5,198 bases of DNA from Puniceicoccales bacterium (GTDB lineage Bacteria > Verrucomicrobiota > Verrucomicrobiia > Opitutales > UBA953): the NCBI GenBank assembly GCA_031284845.1, contig JAITXH010000027.1, forward strand, positions 1-5,198. The letters are read 5' to 3'. Below the pieces are notes generated by a model. The model did no database searches. It saw only the letters and a program-made list of their open reading frames with translations, and was not told the DNA's origin. A program made the position numbers and the translations under genes. Numbering within the stretch: position 1 is the stretch's first letter; each line of letters begins with the position of its first letter. Of the stretch, positions 1-5,198 are shown piece after piece.

Positions 1-2043
1 GGCGGTGTTGTCGAAGGTCACCTTGTCCAAATTGTAAAATTGATCCGATGCGCCCGTGTTCCGCCAGTTCGAGGTGGTTTTCAAATCCCACAACCCGTCT
101 CCACTAGCACCTGTCCAGAACAGATCGGCAATGGCGGACGTGAACGAAATCGTGCCACTGTTATCTGTAAATGTGCCAGTGCGAGTGTCTTCAGGGATGC
201 CGATGAGAGTAAAGTTAGTGCCCGCTGTACCACTAGTATAGGTGATGAGTGAAACGGGATCCCCGCTATCCAGTTTCGCCAAAAGCGCTTCCGTAAGCTC
301 AATCTTCACGCCTGTGGCAGTGAGGTCACCAACGATAGCAAGCGTTTCAGCGCCAAGCTTTACAGTCACGTCATCAAGGATTACGTCGCCCGTGATAGTG
401 AGTGCAGTCGCTGCCTCCGATACATCCAGCGTGATTCCATAGAGGTCGAACTGACTCTGGACATTGCTGAGGAGTTTGAGCGTGCCTGCGTTGATCTTTG
501 TAAAGGGCACGGAATATTCAGCGTCCTTGCCGATGATCAAGGTGCTATCGGTAATTTTACTCAAGGTGCCGGTGAGGCTACCGGTGACGAGTCCGTTGAT
601 GGTGTAGTCACTATCGTTTTGGATCTTCCATTCGCCTTCAATGAAAACGCTGCCGCCTGCGGGACCGGCAGTGCCTGCGTATTGGGTGATCAGCACTGCA
701 TCCGCCCCAATCTTGGTTCCACCGGTGTGGGTGTTGGGTGCACCGAAAATCGTAGTTCCGTTTTCAAGCACAACAGCGATTTTTCCGCTTATGGCTACGC
801 TGCCGGAGCCGGAGCCGGAAAAAGAATAAGGCGAAGAGTCGAGGGCATTATGTGAAAATACCAAATACCCGTTGCCTGTTACTTCTTTCGTATCCACTCT
901 GCCAGCGTCCGAACCATTGCCGATGGACAAAGTGCCGATAGACAAAATCTCATCAGTCACAGGATCAGTAGCGCCAAGTTCCAGTGTTTTTGAAGTTATC
1001 GTGCTGTCCACCACGGTAACGTTGCCGCTTTTAATCGTCAGGGAGCCTGTGGTCGTTATTGATTCCACCACGGTAACGTTGCCGTCCTCAATCGTCAGAG
1101 AGCCTGTGGTCGTTATTGATTTGTCCACCAGTGTGTTTCCCGCGATGAACACAACATTGTTGCTCCCCAGATCGCCAGTGCCGGGGAATACACTACTGAT
1201 TTGGGTCGAGACATCTTCTCGTGTGTCGAAGTTGATGGTTCCCTCGCCTGAGATTGCCCCGTCAACGTTCAGTATGCCAGCTTGTGTGCCCGAGCCTTCG
1301 CCGATTTTCACGATACCATTGGTTCCGAGATCGAGAGACGTTGCGCTTATTTTGCCGCCGTTTGAGACGGTGATTGTGCTCGGGAAGCTGTCTTCCAGTT
1401 TTATTGTGTTGGCGGAAAATCCGGCATTTTCGACGACACGAAGCTCAGTATCCCCGGCAATGCCTAGGCTGACGTTGTTAGCGACTTCGAGATTGGTCGC
1501 TCCGACCACTTCCACCCTGCCGCGCAGCAAGTCAATACCCTCAAGCGACACATTCCCTATCTCGAATTTCAACACTCCCGAGCCTTCCTTGATGAGGAGA
1601 GCGTGAATATTAGCAGGGCTAGCTGCGACGAAGATATAGTCTTGCGAAGCATTGTTCACCACAATGGATTCCGGAGCATAGTCACCCGAAAGCAAGACTG
1701 TCTTGCTCGCGGCGCTGTCATCGAAAAGGACAACATGACCATCCGTGTATGTTACGAAGCTCTCGGTCTCGACGTTTTTCCAGAATGTGCTCGCGTTATC
1801 CCACGGCTCGGGATTGTTGGAGACTGGGCTCCAAACCAAAATATCCGCATTTGCCTCAGGAGAGCCTTGCAGGAAGAGCGCGGTTCCCCCTGTGACTGCG
1901 GCAGCAGCGAGGAGGAAAGATTTAAAACTCCCAAAACGGGAACGGGTAAGACGACGGCCTATCTTGGCTGCCGCGGCGGCGGATTGGCTGGCGGTTGCAG
2001 ACTGTGCAACCACGGAATTTGCGGGTTTTTGAATAGCTTTCAT
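1..2043 (-). CDS. Large exported autotransporter-associated beta-strand repeat protein, N-terminal 681 residues (3' end outside window)
   Basis: I translated this frame from ATG at 2043 to the left edge and found no stop in 681 codons. The N-terminus is long and basic (about residues 1-41), followed by a hydrophobic stretch SFLLAAAAVTGGTALFL (42-58) and a likely signal-peptidase site after A66 (EANA|DILVW). The mature part opens with a Trp-rich module (about 69-110, ending VVLFDDSA). Short beta-strand repeats follow, with Gly turns and alternating Val/Leu/Ile, such as LLIKEGSGVLKF near 149-160. A clear match to the passenger-associated repeat pattern is FGAPNTHTGGTKIGADAVL at 433-451. Two 19-residue copies lie at 309-346. 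A second Trp-rich module starts near 642. Cysteine is absent from the parts I read, and Thr, Ser, Gly and Asn are abundant. By family this should be a secreted or cell-surface beta-helical protein. Its substrate or partner is unknown. The C-terminus, which could be an autotransporter barrel, a PEP-CTERM-like anchor or something else, is not visible. No Shine-Dalgarno precedes the start (CCACTAAGCAC-ATG). Confidence 0.9.
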   Translation of the reverse strand, partial: MKAIQKPANSVVAQSATASQSAAAAAKIGRRLTRSRFGSFKSFLLAAAAVTGGTALFLQGSPEANADILVWSPVSNNPEPWDNASTFWKNVETESFVTYTDGHVVLFDDSAASKTVLLSGDYAPESIVVNNASQDYIFVAASPANIHALLIKEGSGVLKFEIGNVSLEGIDLLRGRVEVVGATNLEVANNVSLGIAGDTELRVVENAGFSANTIKLEDSFPSTITVSNGGKISATSLDLGTNGIVKIGEGSGTQAGILNVDGAISGEGTINFDTREDVSTQISSVFPGTGDLGSNNVVFIAGNTLVDKSITTTGSLTIEDGNVTVVESITTTGSLTIKSGNVTVVDSTITSKTLELGATDPVTDEILSIGTLSIGNGSDAGRVDTKEVTGNGYLVFSHNALDSSPYSFSGSGSGSVAISGKIAVVLENGTTIFGAPNTHTGGTKIGADAVLITQYAGTAGPAGGSVFIEGEWKIQNDSDYTINGLVTGSLTGTLSKITDSTLIIGKDAEYSVPFTKINAGTLKLLSNVQSQFDLYGITLDVSEAATALTITGDVILDDVTVKLGAETLAIVGDLTATGVKIELTEALLAKLDSGDPVSLITYTSGTAGTNFTLIGIPEDTRTGTFTDNSGTISFTSAIADLFWTGASGDGLWDLKTTSNWRNTGASDQFYNLDKVTFDNTA
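1006..1120 (-). repeat. Two-copy 57-base tandem repeat inside the passenger gene
   Basis: The units 1007-1063 and 1064-1120 differ at 5 of 57 positions by my alignment, and the period is an exact multiple of three. In protein terms they encode two 19-residue copies, S309-E327 and S328-D346, sharing SITTTGSLTI and NVTVV. Degenerate continuations flank both sides: a third, weaker copy starts at residue 347 (STITSKTLEL), and the VDK before residue 309 echoes VVE/VVD. This is the usual way beta-helical passengers lengthen by whole turns. The high DNA identity suggests a recent duplication. Confidence 0.9.
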
Positions 2044-2315
2044 GTGCTTAGTGGATTTGAAAGATGAGAGATTGTGAGGCTGTTTCTCTAACGAGGCCGC
2101 GAACTGTGGATTCCCATGCCTGAAACACAATTAAAAAAGCACATCACTGACAGGAAATTACACGGCATCTGCTGAGGCAGAATTTGGCAGTCTGTTTTGT
2201 GAAAATGCAACGAAACCAATCTAATCTTTTGGTTTGCTGCCGCTTGCAGAATCTAAGGGCGCTATCTTCAGAGCAGACGGGGCAGGATGCGCAACAAGGC
2301 GCGGCGCGGAGACGT
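2044..2315. other. Non-coding region upstream of the passenger gene
   Basis: No open frame here looks like a gene. Frames crossing it (for example plus 2184-2507) run through the rpmG terminator and antisense to rpmG. The region must hold the passenger gene's promoter and 5' leader, because a terminator closes the upstream rpmG transcript. I found no convincing -35/-10 pair. The AT-rich minus-strand stretch around 2125-2160 (TTTCCT, then TTAATT about 20 bases on) is the least bad candidate. An inverted repeat lies at 2213-2235. Confidence 0.6.
2213..2235. repeat. Perfect 7-bp inverted repeat with 9-base loop upstream of the passenger gene
   Basis: AAACCAA (2213-2219) and TTGGTTT (2229-2235) are exact reverse complements around a 9-base AT-rich spacer. 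An outer pair, TGCAA (2206-2210) with TTGCA (2244-2248), could extend it across an asymmetric internal loop. There is no adjoining T-run on either strand, so it is not a standard terminator. It lies about 170 bases before the passenger start. It could be a regulator-binding palindrome or a leader hairpin, or chance in AT-rich sequence. Confidence 0.4.
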
Positions 2316-2350
2316 AAAAAACACGCCACCGGAGTCTCCTCGGGTGGCGT
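2316..2350 (-). terminator. Intrinsic (Rho-independent) terminator of rpmG
   Basis: Read on the minus strand, an 8-bp perfect GC-rich stem is formed by ACGCCACC and GGTGGCGT (2350-2343 pairing with 2330-2323) around a 12-base loop. One base later a run of six T follows (2321-2316). It begins 52 bases past the rpmG stop codon. The loop may contain a further GAG/CTC pairing. This is a textbook terminator and separates rpmG from the passenger gene downstream on the same strand. Confidence 0.88.
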
Positions 2351-2401
2351 TGCTTGCAGCGCGGCGGGGCCGTCTCAGCACCGATGCGCAGCTTGGAAAA
2401 A

Positions 2402-2572
2402 TCAACCCTTGATTTCCTTATGCAGGGTGCGGCGCTTCAAGCTCGGATTGTATTTCAATTTCTCGACCTTGTCCTGCATGGTCTTTTTGTTGCGCGTAGT
2501 CATGTAACGTGACGGACGCTTGCCCTCTTTGCGGGCTTCTGAACATTCAATTATAACGGTTTCTCTCGACAT
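2402..2572 (-). CDS. rpmG: 50S ribosomal protein L33
   Basis: The frame gives 56 residues from ATG at 2572 to TGA at 2404-2402, the usual size for bacterial L33. It starts MSRETVIIECSEARKEGK and includes SRYMTTRNKKT, KLKYNPSLKRRTLHKE and IKG. The 'TTRNKK', 'L-KYNP-L-R-TLHKE' pattern is diagnostic of this family, a small basic protein of the large ribosomal subunit. Only one cysteine (C10) is present, so the CxxC zinc ribbon of the Zn-binding L33 form is absent and this is the zinc-independent type. The start is fixed by the conserved N-terminus. The bases just upstream (TCCTCAAAAACA) hold no Shine-Dalgarno. The gene is divergent from metF and ends at its own hairpin terminator. Confidence 0.96.
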   Translation of the reverse strand: MSRETVIIECSEARKEGKRPSRYMTTRNKKTMQDKVEKLKYNPSLKRRTLHKEIKG

Positions 2573-2621
2573 TGTTTTTGAGGATTAAAAGTTTTGAGGG
2601 CAGGGCAGGTAGCGTTCCCGC

Positions 2622-2650
2622 CGGACAACGCAATGCAAAAAAACTATAGT
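2622..2650 (+). promoter_or_regulatory. Candidate sigma70-like promoter for metF
   Basis: CGGACA (2622-2627; four of six to TTGACA) is separated by exactly 17 bases from TATAGT (2645-2650; five of six to TATAAT). It would give a leader of roughly 115 bases before metF. The -10 lies in the palindrome ACTATAGT, so a TATAGT also reads on the minus strand towards rpmG, but no good -35 lies at 17-18 bases there. The rest of the 200-base divergent region (2573-2772) shows A-runs and GC-rich patches, but no riboswitch or operator that I recognise. Confidence 0.33.
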
Positions 2651-2772
2651 CGAAAAAAAAGATGCTCCGGCAGCGACCTGCAGCGCACCTCAGGAACCCT
2701 TTCGTCAAGCCTGCGAGAGTGGTTTTTCTTTGCACTCCGGCGTAAATCCCTGCTCACTGCGCAAGCAAAAGA

Positions 2773-3687
2773 ATGAACCAAGAAACAAGCATCGTCGGGG
2801 CGCTGGAAAGCAAACAACCGACCATTTCCATCGAATTTTTTCCGCCGAAGACCGAGGAAGGAGCGCGGCAGATTTTGAAGACAGCGGGAGCGCTTCAGCC
2901 TTACGGCATTTCGTTTGCCTCCGTCACCTACGGCGCCGGAGGTTCGACCCGCGAGCGCACTGTCGAATACGGCAAGTTGCTTCAGCAGCTCTTCCACTAT
3001 CGCGTCGTGCCGCACCTCACCTGCGTCGGGCATTCACGCACGGAAATGGCGGCTACTGTGGACGGGCTTGTCGCGGCAGGTTTCTCCGGCGTGATGGCCT
3101 TGCGAGGTGATCCGCCCCACGGTGATACGGTGTTCCGGCCCGCCGAGGACGGGCTTGCGCACGCTTCGGAATTGGTGGCACTGATACGTGAACGCCATGG
3201 ACGCAAGCTCGCTATAGGCGTGGCGGGCTATCCCTGCAAACATCCCGAAGCGCCGGATGCCGACACGGATTTGCGCTGGCTCGCGCACAAGGTGAATCAA
3301 GGAGCCGATTTCATCACCACTCAGCTTTTTTTCGATAATACGGTCTATTTTTCCTTCGTCGCCCGGTGCCGGGCAGTGGGTATTACGGTGCCGATACTTC
3401 CCGGGATTTTGCCGCTGTTGTCCCTGGAACAGGCGAGGAAGTTTACCGGCACGACTGGTGCAGGTGCATTGCCCCCGGCGCTGGAAGCCAAGCTAGGGGC
3501 TTGCGGCGATGATGCGCTCGCGGCACGGGAGGCGGGCGTCGAATGGGCTTTTGACCAAGTGCGCGAACTGCTGGAAGGCGGTGCGCCGGGTTTTCATCTC
3601 TATATTCTGAATCGCGCCAAATCCGCGCTGGCCTTGTTTACGAAGCTGCGCGAGGCGGGCTTAACTGAAAATAAGGCACCTGTCTAA
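2773..3687 (+). CDS. metF: 5,10-methylenetetrahydrofolate reductase
   Basis: This 304-residue protein matches the usual length of bacterial MetF, a cytoplasmic FAD-dependent TIM-barrel enzyme that reduces 5,10-methylene-THF to 5-methyl-THF, the methyl donor for methionine synthesis. Visible family motifs, in order: ISIEFFPPK (18-26, with catalytic Glu21), SVTYGAGGSTR (50-60), PHLTC (80-84), MALRGDPP (108-115, Asp113 equivalent to the flavin-contacting Asp), GYPCKHPE (152-159), GADFITTQLFFDN (177-189, Gln184 and Phe near the folate), PILPGILP (207-214) and GFHLYILNR (273-281). ATG at 2773 puts the conserved EFFPPK block about 20 residues in, as expected. The sequence before it (GCAAGCAAAAGA) is at most a very weak ribosome-binding site. 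All key residues are present and no frameshift is seen. It stands alone on the plus strand, convergent with menE and divergent from rpmG. Confidence 0.97.
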   Translation: MNQETSIVGALESKQPTISIEFFPPKTEEGARQILKTAGALQPYGISFASVTYGAGGSTRERTVEYGKLLQQLFHYRVVPHLTCVGHSRTEMAATVDGLVAAGFSGVMALRGDPPHGDTVFRPAEDGLAHASELVALIRERHGRKLAIGVAGYPCKHPEAPDADTDLRWLAHKVNQGADFITTQLFFDNTVYFSFVARCRAVGITVPILPGILPLLSLEQARKFTGTTGAGALPPALEAKLGACGDDALAAREAGVEWAFDQVRELLEGGAPGFHLYILNRAKSALALFTKLREAGLTENKAPV

Positions 3688-3695
3688 AAATGAGG

Positions 3696-5198
3696 CTATG
3701 CCCGGAGGATGGCAGATAATGCCGCGTGGTCTAATTTACCTTTTTCATTAAACGGCAAGTGGGGCACTGCGACCCAGCGCTTTGGGACACAGTGTCTGGC
3801 CAGCGCAGTGCGCGTAAGCTCTGCCAGTGCGGCGGACCAGTTTTGGGGTGCACCATCCGCCAATTCTACCAGCGCCACGACGCGCCCGCCCCATTCTTCA
3901 TCCGGTTCGCCGACAACCAGAGCCGCGCACACCCAGGGCGCAGCCAGCAATGCTGCTTCGACGCGGCGTGGATCCACTTTTTCTCCTCCGGTAAGGATAA
4001 AACGATCCAGTCGCCCCAAGATGCTCAAGTGCCCGGCGGCATCCAGCACGCCTTCGTCCTGTGTGAGCAGACAAGGCATCCCGTGGGCGAGTGACGTAGC
4101 GCAGATGGATACGCGCCCGGCGGTGTCAGTGGCCTGCAGATTTCCGTTTGCATCCAAAATACGGATGCGTGTATGGGGGAGTATTTTTCCGGAAACAGGA
4201 CGGGCGACAAGGAAGTCTTCAGGGGTGTGAAGCGCGACGAAAGCGGCAGTTTCTGTCATCCCGTAGCCGATGCCGATGCGCAACTTTGCCCGGCGTGCCC
4301 GTTCGAGCAGCGCCGGTGCTGCCGGTGCGCCACCCAGCAGCACGCAATGGAATTGGCGCAGCCATGCCGCGCCGTCTTCGCCGTGCCGGTCGAGCAGGCG
4401 TTGTAATTGAGTAGGGACGAGGGACACATACCACGCATTTCCCGGTGGTGTCGGCGGCAGGAGTGGCAGGGGCATTTCCGGGGCAAAGGCTCCGTCTGCC
4501 AATACGAGCCGTCCGCCGCTTGCGAGTGCGCGCACCGCAGGCATGAGTCCGCTGATGTGCCAAGGCGGCAAAGGAGAGACCGCATTGAGGCACAGGGTGC
4601 CGCCAAGGGCTTCTAGTTGGGCGTGCGCGGCGGCAAAAAGCGTCTCCGTAGTGTGTGTGACAAAACGAACGCGCCCGCCGGTGCCACCCGTGGGGATATG
4701 GATGTGCGGCTGCGGAGGCACGTCCGTCTTGCTCCCCTGTTCTCCGGGTGAAAAGAAGGTGGAACTTTGCGTGAATGGAAGCCCGGATTCGGCCCATTCC
4801 GTCGCGCCCCAATGAGGATTTGCACAATAGGCGGAGTATCCTGACGCCAGCGCACTGAGCAGAGCGCCGAGGTAGTCCGCCGGGTCTTTGTGGGCGACGA
4901 CGACGGCAAGATCAATGGCGGGTGGATTTTTGTGAAAAACACTGCTTTGGCGGGCGCGGGCGGCGGCAGTGGACGGGAAAAGCTGTTCAGAGAAAAAACA
5001 GGATGTGGCAGGGAAGGGACGGGAAGGGGAGTGCTTGCCGTTGGTGCGTCTTGTTCCCTGGCGTGCACGGTCACACCACCAGGATTCCCATGTGGCGGGT
5101 AGCCAGTCGAGGGCGGCGGCCAAAGGGCCGGAGTCATGCGCGTTCCAGCCATCGTCATCAAAGAAGCCGGGAGTGTCTAGACCATGTGTGTAGCGCGT
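3696..5198 (-). CDS. menE: o-Succinylbenzoate-CoA ligase, 5' end not resolved
   Basis: This is an acyl-adenylate-forming (ANL superfamily) enzyme. MenE activates o-succinylbenzoate with ATP and joins it to CoA in menaquinone synthesis. Numbering from a possible TTG start at 5123 (475 residues), the motifs are: P-loop IPTGGTGGRVRFVTHT (143-158), PPWHISGL (186-193), GGAPA (264-268), GYGMTETA (286-293), ILGRLDRFILTGGEKVDPRRVE (368-389, key D373) and NEKGKL (459-464) with catalytic Lys463. LVPTQLQRLL (235-244) is typical of MenE. The P-loop lacks the common K-P-K and resembles the PTGGSSGxIRF variant I recall from cyanobacterial MenE. The domain core from about residue 70 is secure. The first 65 residues are poorly recognisable and contain no ATG or GTG start. 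The frame stays open past 5123 to the window edge, so either TTG 5123 is the start (length then normal for MenE) or the start lies outside. The stop TAG is at 3698-3696. Other acyl-CoA ligases are possible but less likely. Confidence 0.88.
   Translation of the reverse strand, partial: TRYTHGLDTPGFFDDDGWNAHDSGPLAAALDWLPATWESWWCDRARQGTRRTNGKHSPSRPFPATSCFFSEQLFPSTAAARARQSSVFHKNPPAIDLAVVVAHKDPADYLGALLSALASGYSAYCANPHWGATEWAESGLPFTQSSTFFSPGEQGSKTDVPPQPHIHIPTGGTGGRVRFVTHTTETLFAAAHAQLEALGGTLCLNAVSPLPPWHISGLMPAVRALASGGRLVLADGAFAPEMPLPLLPPTPPGNAWYVSLVPTQLQRLLDRHGEDGAAWLRQFHCVLLGGAPAAPALLERARRAKLRIGIGYGMTETAAFVALHTPEDFLVARPVSGKILPHTRIRILDANGNLQATDTAGRVSICATSLAHGMPCLLTQDEGVLDAAGHLSILGRLDRFILTGGEKVDPRRVEAALLAAPWVCAALVVGEPDEEWGGRVVALVELADGAPQNWSAALAELTRTALARHCVPKRWVAVPHLPFNEKGKLDHAALSAILRA

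Noticed and set aside
1006..1140. Direct repeats that might suggest a CRISPR-like array
   Set aside because: There are only two contiguous copies without spacers, in frame within a coding region, encoding a repeated protein turn.
872..1606. A 244-codon plus-strand frame, the longest plus-strand frame in the left half
   Set aside because: It lies wholly antisense to the passenger gene. Its Val/Pro/Ser-rich low-complexity product is what the reverse of Thr/Gly/Asp codons yields, and no family is recognisable.
2184..2507. A 107-codon plus-strand frame across the intergenic region
   Set aside because: It reads through the rpmG terminator and antisense to most of rpmG, has no ribosome-binding site, and resembles no known family.
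2661..2700. Minus-strand sequence GAGGTGCGCTGCAGG recalling the core of the SAH riboswitch
   Set aside because: The matching downstream strand (CCCAGGCTCGG-like) is absent, and the element would face rpmG and not a methionine-cycle gene. I judge the likeness to be chance.
3709..4230. A 173-codon plus-strand frame opposite menE
   Set aside because: It is antisense to the conserved C-terminal half of menE, and its Ser/Ala/Arg-rich product has no recognisable domain.
4219..5161. Two minus-strand frames of 202 and 182 codons (4219-4827, 4613-5161)
   Set aside because: They are shifted-frame shadows of menE in high-GC DNA, with Arg/Pro/Ala/His-rich products and no motifs, while the menE frame shows all expected motifs.

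Overview
The window holds four genes and no evident novel multi-gene system. The likely source is a Gram-negative bacterium of the Verrucomicrobiota, possibly near Opitutaceae. I infer this from the style of the large secreted passenger protein, a single-cysteine L33 of the 'EARKEGK' type, and start codons without clear Shine-Dalgarno sequences. No taxonomic marker proves it.

Layout. Positions 1-2043 (minus strand) are one uninterrupted reading frame that runs off the left edge. It encodes the first 681 residues of a large exported beta-strand-repeat protein of the autotransporter-associated type. It is easily missed because its stop lies outside the window, and a 244-codon plus-strand frame at 872-1606 is only its shadow. 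Positions 2044-2401 are non-coding: the passenger gene's upstream region, an inverted repeat, and a strong minus-strand intrinsic terminator. Positions 2402-2572 (minus) are rpmG, encoding ribosomal protein L33. Positions 2573-2772 are a divergent intergenic region with a candidate promoter for metF. Positions 2773-3687 (plus) are metF, encoding methylenetetrahydrofolate reductase. Positions 3696-5198 (minus) are menE, the o-succinylbenzoate-CoA ligase of menaquinone synthesis. Its frame is open to the right edge, so its true start is not settled.

How they fit together. metF (one-carbon and methionine metabolism), menE (respiratory quinone synthesis) and rpmG (ribosome) are housekeeping genes with no common pathway. 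metF and menE converge with 8 bases between their stop codons. rpmG and metF diverge. The terminator after rpmG separates it from the passenger gene, so the latter is probably transcribed from its own promoter. The passenger gene is clearly lower in G+C than menE: a 60-base sample at 1021-1080 is 50% and one at 4681-4740 is 67%. That fits a Thr/Ser/Asn/Ile-rich surface protein and does not by itself show transfer.

The points most worth a second look are the passenger protein's modular architecture (a tryptophan-rich entry module seen twice, plus an exact-period 57-base tandem repeat), its long Ala/Arg-rich N-terminus, and the unresolved 5' end of menE.
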